From assembly GCF_027922045.1 (NCBI RefSeq), contig NZ_BSEX01000001.1, positions 241,348 through 302,989 of the forward strand: DNA of 61,642 nt. Reading direction: 5' to 3'. Position 1 is the first letter of the stretch, and each line of letters opens with the position of its first letter. The DNA comes from Microbacterium terregens (GTDB taxonomy: Bacteria; Pseudomonadota; Alphaproteobacteria; Sphingomonadales; Sphingomonadaceae). A program made the translations under genes and the position numbers. Shown here piece by piece: positions 40,693-50,330 of this stretch. Under the pieces are notes generated by a model, which was given only the letters and a program-made list of their open reading frames with translations, was not told the DNA's origin and searched no databases.

Positions 40693-42708
40693 GTGGACGA
40701 ACTCCGCGCAGAACTGCTCGCGGCATTCGCCGCCGAGCTTGCCGAGCACATGGCCGGCATCCGCGAGGCGCTTGCGGATGCCGCCGCCGGTCGCCCGGTC
40801 GATCTGCGCGAGTTCAGCCGCCGCACCCACAGCCTGAAGGGGGCGGCGCGTGCGGTCGACCTGCCGGCGACCGAAGCGGCTGCCCATGCGGCCGAGACCA
40901 TCCTGCTCGCCGCCGAACGCGGGGAACGCGCGCTCGATGCCGCGACGCTCGCCGAGCTGCGCACCCTCGCCGACGCGATCGAGGACGGCGCCCGCAGCGA
41001 CACCACGCAAGAGGACGCGCCGGAGGCGACCGCCGCGGCATCCCCGACGCAGACGGGCCGCGTGCATGTCGCCGGCCGCCACGTCGAGCGACTCGCCCGT
41101 TCGGTCCACGACCTTGCCAACCACATCTCCGAGCAGGATCGCATCGTGGAGATGGTGGAAGTGCTCGGGGCCGAGTTGGCGGACATGCCTGCCACGCAGG
41201 ACGGGGAGCTTGCCCGCCGCATCGCGCGCCTGGTCGGCAGCACGGAACGGCTGCGCCGCGAAGTCGGCCGCCAGCGCTGGGCACTCGAACGCGCCGCGGC
41301 GAACATCGAGCGCGACGCCGAACGCATCCTGCTGCTGCCCGTCGCTACCCTCTTCGAGGGCCATGAGCGCATGGTCCGCGACCTCGCGGCCAGCCAGGGC
41401 AAGTTCGCCGAGCTCACCATGGAGCCGATCGAGGCGGAGGCGGATCGCCGCGTCCTCCAGGCGCTGCGCGAGCCGTTGCTCCACCTGCTGCGCAACGCCG
41501 TCAGCCATGGGATCGAACCGCCGGCCGTGCGCGCCCGGGCGGGCAAGCCGGAGGGTGGCACGATCAGCGTGCTCCCCACCACCGATCGCGGCCGCCTCAA
41601 CATCGTCATCCGCGACGACGGCGCCGGGCTCGATCCCAAGGCGATCGAGGCGCGCGCTCGGGAGGCGGGACTGATCGCCGCCGGAGCGCCGACACCCTCC
41701 CGACGCGGCCTCTACGCGCTGCTGTTCGAGCAGGGCTTCTCGACCAGCCGGACCGTGGACGAGGTGTCCGGCCGCGGCATCGGCCTTTCCGTCGTGGCGG
41801 AGACGGTGCGCCGGCTGCACGGCCGCGTCCGCATCCTGCCCGGCCGGCCGACGGGCACCGAGATCCGCCTGTCGGTGCCGCTCGCCCTCGCCCGCCAGGC
41901 GCTGTTGCTGGTGGAGGCCGGCGGCGCGCGGCACGCCCTCCCTGCGGCGAGCGTCGACCGCGTGCTGCGCCTCACCCCCGACGCGTTCGACCGTACCGAG
42001 GGCGGTGCGGTGCTGATGCTGGAGGACGAGGCGGTGCCGGTGGCCGAACTGGCCGACCTGCTCGGCCTGCCGCCTTCCGAAGCGCCCGACGGTGCCCGGC
42101 CTGCGGTGGTGATCGAGGGCTCGGACCAGCGGCGCGTGCTGCTGGTGGACGCGCTTGATGACGTCCGCTCGCTGGTGGTCGGCGATCCGACGGCGGTTGC
42201 CGCCGACGTGCCGTTGATCTGGGGAACGGTGCTGCTGGAGGACGGCATCGCGCTCGTGCTGGAGCCGGAGGCACTGCTCGCCGCCGACGCATCCGGCCCC
42301 CGCCGCCGTCCGCGCATCGCGCCTGCGACCCGGCCGGTGCAGCGCACGGTGCTCGTCGTCGACGACTCGATCACCACCCGCACCCTCGAAAAGAGCATCC
42401 TGGAGGCGCAGGGCTATCGCGTCCTCATCGCGGTCGACGGCCTCGCCGGGCTGGAGCAGCTGCGCGCCGGGATCGAGCCGATCGACCTGGTGGTGGCAGA
42501 CGTCGAAATGCCGCGGATGGACGGTTTCGGATTGCTCACGGCAATACGGAACGATCCGGCCCTGCAAGCGCTTCCCGTCGTCATGATGACATCGCGAAAC
42601 AGCCCGGACGATATCGAGCGTGGACTCCAGCTGGGTGCGAATGCCTATGTGACGAAGCAGGAGTTCGACCAGGGGACGCTGATCTCCGTCGTACAGCAGC
42701 TGGTCTGA
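40693..42708 (+). CDS. cheA: CheA-CheY fusion histidine kinase (WspE-like)
   Basis: A 671-residue kinase. Order: HPt with His46 (R-T-H-S-L-K-G-A), no P2 domain, a helical dimerisation region with D-R-I-V-E-M-V-E (about 115-230), HATPase with R-N-A-V-S-H-G-I-E, D-D-G-A-G-L-D and G-R-G-I-G-L-S motifs, CheW-like regulatory domain, and a C-terminal receiver with phosphoacceptor Asp603 (V-A-D-V-E-M-P-R-M-D-G). The fused receiver is the arrangement of WspE, FrzE and other alternative-function CheA proteins, where it acts as phosphate sink or modulator. GTG start at 40693, ten bases after the receptor gene. Confidence 0.92.
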   Translation: MDELRAELLAAFAAELAEHMAGIREALADAAAGRPVDLREFSRRTHSLKGAARAVDLPATEAAAHAAETILLAAERGERALDAATLAELRTLADAIEDGARSDTTQEDAPEATAAASPTQTGRVHVAGRHVERLARSVHDLANHISEQDRIVEMVEVLGAELADMPATQDGELARRIARLVGSTERLRREVGRQRWALERAAANIERDAERILLLPVATLFEGHERMVRDLAASQGKFAELTMEPIEAEADRRVLQALREPLLHLLRNAVSHGIEPPAVRARAGKPEGGTISVLPTTDRGRLNIVIRDDGAGLDPKAIEARAREAGLIAAGAPTPSRRGLYALLFEQGFSTSRTVDEVSGRGIGLSVVAETVRRLHGRVRILPGRPTGTEIRLSVPLALARQALLLVEAGGARHALPAASVDRVLRLTPDAFDRTEGGAVLMLEDEAVPVAELADLLGLPPSEAPDGARPAVVIEGSDQRRVLLVDALDDVRSLVVGDPTAVAADVPLIWGTVLLEDGIALVLEPEALLAADASGPRRRPRIAPATRPVQRTVLVVDDSITTRTLEKSILEAQGYRVLIAVDGLAGLEQLRAGIEPIDLVVADVEMPRMDGFGLLTAIRNDPALQALPVVMMTSRNSPDDIERGLQLGANAYVTKQEFDQGTLISVVQQLV

Positions 42709-42711
42709 GCC

Positions 42712-43755
42712 ATGGCAACGCGCCCGATCCGCGTCATGATCGTCGAGGACTCGCTCGTCGTTCGCACGCTGCTCACGCACATCATCGCGGGCGACCCCCG
42801 GCTTGAGGTGGTCGCCGCCGTCGCGAGCGCGGAAGAGGCGCTGGCGCAACTGGCGGCGATCCGGCCCGACGTGATCTCGATGGACATTCGCCTCCCCGGC
42901 ATGGACGGGCTGGAGGCGACGCGCCAGATCATGGCCGATCAGCCGACGCCGATCGTCGTCATCTCCGCGAGCTTCGATCGCACCCAGCTCAATCCCACCA
43001 TGGATGCGCTGCGTGCCGGCGCGCTTGCCGCCGTGGAAAAGCCGGTCGGCATCGCCGATCCCGAATACCGCACCATCGCCGCCGAGATCCGCACCCAGCT
43101 CGTCATCATGAGCCAGGTGGCCGTGGTCCGCCGGCGCATGCGCACGCCGCTTGCCGGCACGCCGACCGCCGGGCGGCCGCGCATTGCGCCGCGGATGCTG
43201 TTGTGCGCCGCCTCCACCGGCGGCCCTCAGGCGCTGGCCAAGCTGTTCAACAGCCTTCCCGCCGACCTGTCGCTGCCGGTGCTGCTCGTCCAGCACATGG
43301 GCGGCGCCTTCATGGACGGGTTCGCCAGCTGGCTGGACAGCGTCGTGCCGCAGCGGGTCGAACTCGCCCGCGCCGCCGTCCTGCCCCAGCCGGGCACCAT
43401 CTATGTGGCGCCGGGCGACCGGCACCTGACCCTGATGCCTTCGGGCAAGCTGGGGCTGTCGGAGGCGCCGCCCGTCGGTGGCCAGCGGCCGGCCGCAACC
43501 GTGTTGTTCACCAGCGCCGCGGCCGCGCTCGACGGTGCCGCCCTCGCCGTCGTCCTGACCGGCATGGGAGAGGACGGGGCTGCGGGCGTCCGCCAGCTGG
43601 TCGACGCCGGAGGTGCCGCGATCGCGGAGCATGAGAGCACGGCGGTCGTGAACGGCATGCCGGCCGCCGCGGTGCGCCAGGGCGCGCTGGCGTTGCCGCT
43701 CGATCTGATCGGCCCCCATGTGAAGCGGATCCTGGCGCGCGAGGTCGTCCAGTGA
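42712..43755 (+). CDS. cheB: CheB protein-glutamate methylesterase (WspF-like)
   Basis: A 347-residue protein with an N-terminal receiver (phosphoacceptor Asp58 in S-M-D-I-R-L-P-G-M-D-G) and a C-terminal methylesterase domain with the catalytic triad Ser168 (A-S-T-G-G-P), His195 (V-Q-H-M) and Asp288 (G-M-G-E-D-G). It removes receptor methyl groups and competes with other receivers for phosphate from CheA. It follows cheA by 3 bases and overlaps the next gene (GTGA). Confidence 0.94.
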   Translation: MATRPIRVMIVEDSLVVRTLLTHIIAGDPRLEVVAAVASAEEALAQLAAIRPDVISMDIRLPGMDGLEATRQIMADQPTPIVVISASFDRTQLNPTMDALRAGALAAVEKPVGIADPEYRTIAAEIRTQLVIMSQVAVVRRRMRTPLAGTPTAGRPRIAPRMLLCAASTGGPQALAKLFNSLPADLSLPVLLVQHMGGAFMDGFASWLDSVVPQRVELARAAVLPQPGTIYVAPGDRHLTLMPSGKLGLSEAPPVGGQRPAATVLFTSAAAALDGAALAVVLTGMGEDGAAGVRQLVDAGGAAIAEHESTAVVNGMPAAAVRQGALALPLDLIGPHVKRILAREVVQ

Positions 43756-45416
43756 GCGAAGACGCGTCGCCGCACCTGTTGCTGGTCGAGGATTCGGACA
43801 CCCAGGCGCTGGTCTTCCGGCGGACGCTGGAGGGCTTCGGCTTCACCGTCGACCGGACCCGCACGGCCGAGGACGCACTGGTCAGCCTCAACGAGGCGCT
43901 GCCCGACCTGCTGGTGGTCGATTATCGGCTGCCTGGCATGAACGGGGACGAGCTGGTGCGGATCCTGCGCCAGACGGGCCACACCCGCACGCTGCCGATC
44001 ATCATGCTCACCAGTGACGAGGCGAGCGAGGTGGAGCGCCAGGGGCTCGACAGCGGCGCCAATGCCTATGTGCCCAAGGCGAGCGGCCCGCAGCTTCTGG
44101 TCTCGCGCATGCGCTCGCTGTTGCGCCAGCGGCGCTCCGTGCCGGGCAACGGCACGGCGGGCGGCTTCCGCCAGGCGCGGCTGCTGGTCGCGGTGGCGGA
44201 CCCGATCTATCGAGACTGGCTGCGGGGGCTGCTGACGGGGGACGGCCATGCGGTCAGCATCGCCGGAGACGAGCAGGCGATGCTCTCCGCGGTCGCGCAG
44301 GAGGAGTTCGACGGCGTTCTCGTCGGCCCGGCCCCCGAAGGCGAGGACCCGTTCGCCTGGGTCCGTGCGCTGGATCGCCAGCGGCAGGCGGACAGCGCCG
44401 GGTTCGAGATCGCGGCGCTGTCCGAGGTCGCCGATCCCGCACAGACGCTTGCCGGCCTCGGTGCCGGTGCCGACGACGTGCTGCCCAGCCGGGACGAGCG
44501 CGACATGCTCCTCGTGCGGGTGCGTTCGATCCTCCGTCGCAAGCTCGCCCGTGACGACGAGGCGGCGGGCGCTGCCCGCGAGCGGGAGCGCGAGCTGGCG
44601 CTCGCCCATGCGCGCGCCCAGGCGGAGGCGAGCGACGCCCTCGCCGCCGCCAACCGCGAGCTGGAGGCGGCAAACGCGCAGCTGCGCGAGACGCAGGCAC
44701 AGCTGGTCCAGTCCGCCAAGATGGCGTCGCTGGGCGAGCTCGTCGCCGGCATCGCGCACGAGATCAACAACCCGCTCGCCTTCATCCTCGCCCACCACGC
44801 CACCGTGGAGCGGGCGGTTCAGGACGCAACGACCGCCGAGGACGACACCCGCACCAAGCGTCTAGCCAAGGCTGCGGAGCGCCTGGGTTCGATCCGCACC
44901 GGGCTGGTGCGCATCCAGGATCTGGTGGTGAAGCTGCGGCGCTTCTCGCGTCTCGATGATGGCGAATGGTCGCTCGTCGACATTCCGGAGGCGATCGATT
45001 CGGTGCTGACGCTGCTCCAGCCGAAGATCCCCGCGACCGTCACGATCGAGCGGCGCTATGGCCCCGTCCGCACGCTTGAAAGCTCGCCGGCGCTGGTCAA
45101 CCAGGTGGTGATGAACATCATCTCGAACGCGGTCGACGCGGTCGATCCCGCCACCGGCCGCATCGTCATTGAGACCTCGACCCGCGACGACCGGTTCTTC
45201 ATCGCGGTCACCGACAACGGCCCCGGCATCCCGCCGGAGGTACGCGAGCGGGTGTTCGAACCCTTCTTCACCACCAAGGACGTGGGCTCCGGCACGGGCC
45301 TGGGCCTGGCGATCGCCTATGGCGTCGTCCGGTCGCATGGTGGCGAGATCACGATCGAATCGGGCGACGAAGGTGGCGCCCGCTTCCTCTTGGCGGTACC
45401 CCTGCATCGACAATGA
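43752..45416 (+). CDS. Receiver-headed histidine kinase (REC, pseudo-REC, HisKA, HATPase)
   Basis: A 554-residue cytosolic protein. An N-terminal receiver has acidic pocket Glu13-Asp14 and phosphoacceptor Asp57 (V-V-D-Y-R-L-P-G). A second receiver-like fold (about 142-262) has Gly192 where the aspartate should be, so it cannot be phosphorylated. Then come a coiled coil (about 275-320), a HisKA helix with His336 (G-I-A-H-E-I-N-N-P) and a HATPase domain with [14 protein letters not shown] and G-T-G-L-G-L-A. There are no membrane segments and no C-terminal receiver. The gene overlaps cheB and the next kinase, so its N-terminal receiver is a likely target of the operon's CheA. Confidence 0.9.
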   Translation: MSEDASPHLLLVEDSDTQALVFRRTLEGFGFTVDRTRTAEDALVSLNEALPDLLVVDYRLPGMNGDELVRILRQTGHTRTLPIIMLTSDEASEVERQGLDSGANAYVPKASGPQLLVSRMRSLLRQRRSVPGNGTAGGFRQARLLVAVADPIYRDWLRGLLTGDGHAVSIAGDEQAMLSAVAQEEFDGVLVGPAPEGEDPFAWVRALDRQRQADSAGFEIAALSEVADPAQTLAGLGAGADDVLPSRDERDMLLVRVRSILRRKLARDDEAAGAARERERELALAHARAQAEASDALAAANRELEAANAQLRETQAQLVQSAKMASLGELVAGIAHEINNPLAFILAHHATVERAVQDATTAEDDTRTKRLAKAAERLGSIRTGLVRIQDLVVKLRRFSRLDDGEWSLVDIPEAIDSVLTLLQPKIPATVTIERRYGPVRTLESSPALVNQVVMNIISNAVDAVDPATGRIVIETSTRDDRFFIAVTDNGPGIPPEVRERVFEPFFTTKDVGSGTGLGLAIAYGVVRSHGGEITIESGDEGGARFLLAVPLHRQ

Positions 45417-47227
45417 CCGATTTCAACGATTCCGAATTGCCCAAGGTTCTGGTCGTCGACGACGAGCAGGAGATCCTCGTCGCGCTGGAGGACCTGCTGG
45501 AGGACCGCTACCGGCTGCTCTCCTCCACCTCCCCCGTGGCGGCGCTCGAGATCGTCAAGGCGAACCCGGACCTGGCGGTGATCATCTCCGACCAGCGGAT
45601 GCCGGAGATGCCGGGCAACGTGTTCCTGGCCCGCGCACGCCCCTTTAGCGACGCCGACGCGATCCTGCTGACCGGCTATGCGGACCTGTCGGCGGTCGTG
45701 TCGGCCGTCAACGAAGGTGCCATCAGCGGCTATGCCGCCAAGCCATGGGAGCCGGAGGCGCTGCGGGCGATGGTCGCCGCCGCCGCCGAGCGGCAGAAGC
45801 TGCGCGCCGCGCTCCGCTTCGAACAATCCGCCTTCCTGGGCCTGATGCAGGCATCGGCCGACCAGATCTCAGTGCTCGATCGCCACCATCGCCTGATCCG
45901 CGGCAACCACGATCGTGTCGAAAACGCGACCGCGGGCGACGTGCGCGACAAGGATGAGGCGGCGCTCGCCAGCGGCAGCTATTCCGAAGAGGATCTGCAG
46001 AGCGGGGGCGAGGATGAGGACGAGCGCTGGACCCGCGTCCGCCGGATCCCCTTTGGCGCCAGCGACAGCGACCGCCACCTGCTCAAGATCGAGTCGGACG
46101 AGACCGACCGCCGCCTCGCCGCCCGCCGCCTCCACCAGGCCGAAAAGCTCCAGGCGCTCGGGACGCTCGCAGGCGGCATCGCGCATGATTTCAACAATCT
46201 GCTCGCCGCCATCCTCGGCAACCTCGAACTCGCCGAGCGCTCGCTGGACAAGCCGGATCGGCTCACCCGCTTCCTCGCCAACGCCCGCTCGGCAGCCGGC
46301 CGCGGCTCGGCGATCACCCGACGCCTGCTGAGCTTCAGCCGCCAGCGTGACCTCGCCGCCGAGACCTTCCGCCCGGACGAGGCGATCCGCGATCTGGAGG
46401 AACTCGTCGCCCGCACCATGGCGGGTCGCGTCTCCCTGACACTCGACCTCCAGGCGGACGGCGCGATCCACGCCGATCCCGGCCAGTTCGAGCTCGCCAT
46501 CGTCAACCTGTGCATCAACGCGCGCGATGCCATGGCCAATGGCGGGGAGATCGTCATCTCCAGCGCCCGCGCGCCTGCGCCGCCGGAGCTGGCGCATGCA
46601 GGCGACTGCATCCGGATCGCGGTGCGCGACAATGGTGCCGGCATTCCCGAGCACCTGCGCGACCGCGTGTTCGAACCCTTCTTCACCACCAAGCCGCATG
46701 GCGAGGGCACGGGCCTCGGCCTGCCAATGGTCCGCGCCATGGCGGAAGCGTCCGGCGGCACGGTGACGATCGACAGCCGCGTCGGCGAGGGCACGACGGT
46801 GACCCTGTGGTTCCCCCGCCTGGAGCCGGTGGAGGCTGCCGCAGCGGTTGCCGCTCAGGCGGCAGAGACGCCCTCGCTGCGGGTGCTGGCGGTCGAGGAC
46901 GACGCCGAAGTCCGCGCCGTGCTCGTCGCGCATCTCACGGGCGCCGGGCACCAGGTGATCGAGGCGGACGGCGCCCAGGCGGCGCTGCACGCGCTCGAGA
47001 GCGACACCGCGATCGATCTGCTCGTCACCGACTATGCCATGCCGGACATCTCCGGCCTCGATCTCTACCGGGTGGCGAGCGAGCGGCGACCTGGCCTGCC
47101 TGCGATTCTCGTCACGGGATTCGCCGATGTCGAGGACGGCAGCGTTCCGCTCCCGGTCCTTACCAAGCCCTTCACCGGCGACCAGCTGAAGGCGACGATC
47201 GCGCGCGTCCTGGCCCCGGCCGACTGA
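45413..47227 (+). CDS. Hybrid histidine kinase with receivers at both ends (REC, PAS-like, HisKA, HATPase, REC)
   Basis: A 604-residue cytosolic protein. N-terminal receiver with phosphoacceptor Asp60 (I-S-D-Q-R-M-P), a weak PAS-like region (about 135-230), HisKA with His258 (G-I-A-H-D-F-N-N), HATPase with I-N-A-R-D-A-M, D-N-G-A-G-I-P and G-T-G-L-G-L-P, and a C-terminal receiver with Asp540 (V-T-D-Y-A-M-P). Both receivers look intact, so CheA could regulate it by phosphorylation at the front while it passes its own phosphate to the rear receiver. It occupies the place of WspR in a Wsp operon but has no GGDEF domain. It is the last gene of the operon. Confidence 0.9.
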   Translation: MTDFNDSELPKVLVVDDEQEILVALEDLLEDRYRLLSSTSPVAALEIVKANPDLAVIISDQRMPEMPGNVFLARARPFSDADAILLTGYADLSAVVSAVNEGAISGYAAKPWEPEALRAMVAAAAERQKLRAALRFEQSAFLGLMQASADQISVLDRHHRLIRGNHDRVENATAGDVRDKDEAALASGSYSEEDLQSGGEDEDERWTRVRRIPFGASDSDRHLLKIESDETDRRLAARRLHQAEKLQALGTLAGGIAHDFNNLLAAILGNLELAERSLDKPDRLTRFLANARSAAGRGSAITRRLLSFSRQRDLAAETFRPDEAIRDLEELVARTMAGRVSLTLDLQADGAIHADPGQFELAIVNLCINARDAMANGGEIVISSARAPAPPELAHAGDCIRIAVRDNGAGIPEHLRDRVFEPFFTTKPHGEGTGLGLPMVRAMAEASGGTVTIDSRVGEGTTVTLWFPRLEPVEAAAAVAAQAAETPSLRVLAVEDDAEVRAVLVAHLTGAGHQVIEADGAQAALHALESDTAIDLLVTDYAMPDISGLDLYRVASERRPGLPAILVTGFADVEDGSVPLPVLTKPFTGDQLKATIARVLAPAD

Positions 47228-47367
47228 GCGACAAGGCTCCGGAACGCGACGGCCCGGGCAATCCCCGGGGCGGTTGAACTTGCATAAAATGGCACCAAAT
47301 TAGATACTTGAGAGCGCACGACGGCCCCGACGGGCCGCTGTCCTCACCATCTTCTCTTGGAGGCAGG

Positions 47368-48063
47368 ATGCAGTTTGACGACACCGTTCGCTCGCGCCGC
47401 GCAATGCTGGGTTCGATCGCCGCGCTGGGCGCCTTTGCCGTGACGCGCAGCACGCTGGGTGGCACCGATCGCCCCGCGCCCCGCGCGGTGCCGACCCCGG
47501 TCCGCCAGCGCATCTTTGCCGAGCCGAAGGCCGCCAGCGTCTCCGCGCCCCGTGGCGTGCAGCCCGAACTGTTCGACCGCGCGATTGCGGCGCTGGACGC
47601 GCATGGCGACACCATCCGCCGCCGCGACCGCATCGCGATCGCCGATTTTGATGCGCCGTCCAGCGAGCATCGCTTCCAGTTCATCGATTTGGAGGGGGGG
47701 AAGGTCACGCGCCTGCTCGTCTCGCACGGCAGCGGTTCGGACCCCGCGCACTCGGGCAAGCTCCAGCGCTTCTCCAACCAGCCGAATTCGAACGCGACCT
47801 GCGAGGGCGCCTTCGTCACCGCCGACTATTATGTCGGCAAGCACGGTCGCTCGCAGCGCGTGATCGGCCTCGATCCGACCAACGACAACGCCCGGGACCG
47901 CGCGATCGTGATCCACGGCGCCTGGTACGCCAACCCGGACATGCTCAAGACCCACGGCATGCTCGGCCGCAGCCAGGGCTGCTTCGCGGTGGGCGAGCAG
48001 GACCTGCCACAGGTGTTCGCAATGCTGGGCGAAGGCCGGATGATCTACGCCGGCAAGGCGTGA
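47368..48063 (+). CDS. L,D-transpeptidase-like murein enzyme, exported
   Basis: A 231-residue protein resembling the murein L,D-transpeptidase catalytic domain family (YkuD-related). The catalytic segment is H-G-A-W-Y near residue 172 and S-Q-G-C-F-A-V with the nucleophilic cysteine. The N-terminus R-S-R-R-A-M-L-G-S-I-A-A-L-G-A-F resembles a twin-arginine signal. It would act on peptidoglycan cross-links in the periplasm. The start ATG at 47368 follows GGAGGCAGG; the frame is open 20 codons farther. It lies 140 bases after the chemosensory operon and looks separate from it. Confidence 0.8.
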   Translation: MQFDDTVRSRRAMLGSIAALGAFAVTRSTLGGTDRPAPRAVPTPVRQRIFAEPKAASVSAPRGVQPELFDRAIAALDAHGDTIRRRDRIAIADFDAPSSEHRFQFIDLEGGKVTRLLVSHGSGSDPAHSGKLQRFSNQPNSNATCEGAFVTADYYVGKHGRSQRVIGLDPTNDNARDRAIVIHGAWYANPDMLKTHGMLGRSQGCFAVGEQDLPQVFAMLGEGRMIYAGKA

Positions 48064-48133
48064 TCCGAGGCGAAGCCGCAACGCGCGAAAACGGGTGACG
48101 TAGCTTCTCGCCGTCTCGCGCGTTACGCTTCGC

Positions 48134-50185
48134 ATGATGACGCAACACCGCTTCTATTCGATCCACCGGCACGGCCTGATCCGCGTTGGTGCCTGCACCC
48201 CGCTCGCCACCGCCGGCGATCCGGCCGCCAATGCCGAGGCGACGATCGCCCTCGCCCGGCAAGGTCATGAGGCCGCCGCCGACCTGCTGGTCTTCCCGGA
48301 GCTCAACCTCTCGTCCTACGCGATCGACGACCTGCACCTGCAGGACGCGCTGTGCGAAGCGACAGAAGCGGCACTCGCGCAGGTAGTGGAAGCCAGCACT
48401 GACCTGCGCCCGGTGCTGCTGGTCGGCGCGGCGCTGCGCCGCAACGGCCGGCTCTACAATTGCGCCGTCGCCGTTTCTCGCGGCCGCATCCTGGGCGTCG
48501 TCCCCAAGAGCTTCCTTCCCAACTACCGCGAATATTACGAAAAGCGCTGGTTCGCCGAGGGCGCGGGCCTCACCGGGCTCGAGATCACCGTCGCCGGCCA
48601 GCGCGCGCCGTTCGGCACCGACCTGATCTTCGCGGCCGAGGACCTGCCCGACTTCGTATTCCACGCGGAGATCTGCGAGGATTTCTGGGCGCCCACCCCG
48701 CCCTCGACCGCCGGCGCGCTCGCGGGTGCGCTGATCCTGTGCAATCTCTCCGCCTCCAACATCGTCGTCGGCAAGGCGCGCGACCGCGAGATGCTGTGCG
48801 CCGCCCAGTCCGCGCGCGCGGTCGGTGCCTATGTCTATTCCGCCGCCGGTCCCGGTGAGAGCACGACCGACCTCTCGTGGGATGGTCAGGGGCTGGTCTA
48901 TGAACTGGGCGAGCAACTCGCCGCCTCGCACCGCTTCGCCAGTGCGGATGCGACCATCTATGCCGACGTCGATGCCGGCCGCATCCGGCTGGAGCGGATG
49001 CGCATGGGCACGTTCAACGACGCCGCCGCCGCCTCCGGCCACCCGGAGACGCGATTCCGCCGCATCGGCTTCGCGCACCAGCCGGACTTCGCCGACGTCG
49101 GCCTCAAGCGCCAGGTGCGCCGCTTCCCCTTCGTGCCCAGCAACCCCGTCTCGCTCGACGAGGACTGCTACGAGGCGTTCAACATCCAGGTGGAGGCGCT
49201 ACGCAAGCGCATCGTCGCGACCGGTGCCAAGCGGCTGGTGATCGGCGTGTCAGGCGGGCTCGATTCCACCCACGCGCTGATCGTCGCGGCAAAGGCGTTC
49301 GACCGGCTCGATCGCCCGCGGTCCGACATCCTCGGCTTCACCATGCCGGGCTTCGCCACCAGCGAGGGCACCAAGGCCAATGCCTGGACGCTGATGAACG
49401 CGCTCGGCATCACCGGGGACGAGATCGATATCCGCCCGGCCGCGCGCCAGATGCTCGCCGACATGGAGCACCCCTTCGGGCGCGGCGAGCCGGTCTACGA
49501 CATCGCGTTCGAGAATGTGCAGGCGGGCCTGCGCACCGACTACCTCTTCCGCCTCGCCAATCAGCGTGAGGGCTTCGTGCTCGGCACCGGCGATCTGTCG
49601 GAGCTGGCGCTCGGCTGGTGCACCTACGGTGTCGGCGACCAGATGAGCCATTATGCGGTCAACGCCGGCGTGCCCAAGACGCTGATCCAGTATCTCATCC
49701 GCTGGGCGATCCAGACCGACCAGTTCGACGCGCCCACCAACGAAGTGCTCGACGCCATCCTCGCAACGGAAATCTCGCCCGAGCTCGTGCCCGCTGGCGA
49801 CGACGGCCAATTGCAGAGCACCGAAAGCAAGGTCGGCCCCTACGAGCTGCACGACTTCTTCCTGCACCACATCGTCCGGCAGGGGCTGTCCCCTTCCAAG
49901 GTCGCGTTCCTCGCCTGGCACGCGTGGAAGGACAGCGAAGGCGGCGCCTGGCCGATCGACTTCCCGCAGGCCAAGCGCAATGCCTATGACCTCGAGACGA
50001 TCGCCCGCTGGCTCGAATCCTTCCTGTGGCGCTTCTTCCAGACCAGCCAGTTCAAGCGCTCCGCGATCCCCAACGGCCCGAAAGTGTCCGGCGGCGGTGC
50101 GCTCAGCCCGCGCGGCGACTGGCGCGCGCCTTCGGACGGTGTCGCGAAACCGTGGGTCGAGGAACTGCGCGCGGCGCTGCCCTGA
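48134..50185 (+). CDS. nadE: Glutamine-dependent NAD+ synthetase
   Basis: A 683-residue two-domain enzyme that amidates nicotinate adenine dinucleotide to NAD+. The N-terminal nitrilase-type glutaminase has Glu in F-P-E-L-N-L-S-S-Y, Lys in V-V-P-K-S-F-L-P-N-Y and Cys in E-I-C-E-D-F-W. The C-terminal synthetase has S-G-G-L-D-S-T-H and G-T-G-D-L-S-E. This long form uses glutamine directly. A second ATG follows the first at 48137. Confidence 0.95.
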   Translation: MMTQHRFYSIHRHGLIRVGACTPLATAGDPAANAEATIALARQGHEAAADLLVFPELNLSSYAIDDLHLQDALCEATEAALAQVVEASTDLRPVLLVGAALRRNGRLYNCAVAVSRGRILGVVPKSFLPNYREYYEKRWFAEGAGLTGLEITVAGQRAPFGTDLIFAAEDLPDFVFHAEICEDFWAPTPPSTAGALAGALILCNLSASNIVVGKARDREMLCAAQSARAVGAYVYSAAGPGESTTDLSWDGQGLVYELGEQLAASHRFASADATIYADVDAGRIRLERMRMGTFNDAAAASGHPETRFRRIGFAHQPDFADVGLKRQVRRFPFVPSNPVSLDEDCYEAFNIQVEALRKRIVATGAKRLVIGVSGGLDSTHALIVAAKAFDRLDRPRSDILGFTMPGFATSEGTKANAWTLMNALGITGDEIDIRPAARQMLADMEHPFGRGEPVYDIAFENVQAGLRTDYLFRLANQREGFVLGTGDLSELALGWCTYGVGDQMSHYAVNAGVPKTLIQYLIRWAIQTDQFDAPTNEVLDAILATEISPELVPAGDDGQLQSTESKVGPYELHDFFLHHIVRQGLSPSKVAFLAWHAWKDSEGGAWPIDFPQAKRNAYDLETIARWLESFLWRFFQTSQFKRSAIPNGPKVSGGGALSPRGDWRAPSDGVAKPWVEELRAALP

Positions 50186-50213
50186 TCCAGCGCTACTCGC
50201 CCACAGCAACACC

Positions 50214-50314
50214 GTACCCCGGCGAAGGCCGGGGCCCAGCTACGGAACGCCCATAAGGTTAGGCGCACCCTCGCCCGTGCCATTCCAACTGGGCCCCGGC
50301 CTCCGCCGGGGCAC
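50214..50314. repeat. Imperfect inverted-repeat element between nadE and the MpaB gene
   Basis: Two arms of about 26 bases, each with the core CCGGGGCCCAG, face each other around a loop of about 40 bases; the left arm begins GTACCCCGGCGAAGGCC and the right arm is its near reverse complement with few mismatches. It sits between two converging genes, so it may act as a bidirectional transcription barrier. The form resembles short REP-like palindromes common between sphingomonad genes, to my knowledge. Confidence 0.7.
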
Positions 50315-50330
50315 GGGAGATTCCCTCCGG

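Noticed and set aside
38922..43719. Very long minus-strand frames (905 and 1029 codons) opposite the chemosensory operon
   Set aside because: Both are antisense to genes with clear family motifs. Their composition is serine/arginine- or arginine/aspartate/histidine-rich without recognisable folds.
47368..48063. L,D-transpeptidase-like gene as ninth gene of the chemosensory operon
   Set aside because: A 140-base gap with its own ribosome site separates it, unlike the tight overlaps inside the operon, and its role does not fit.
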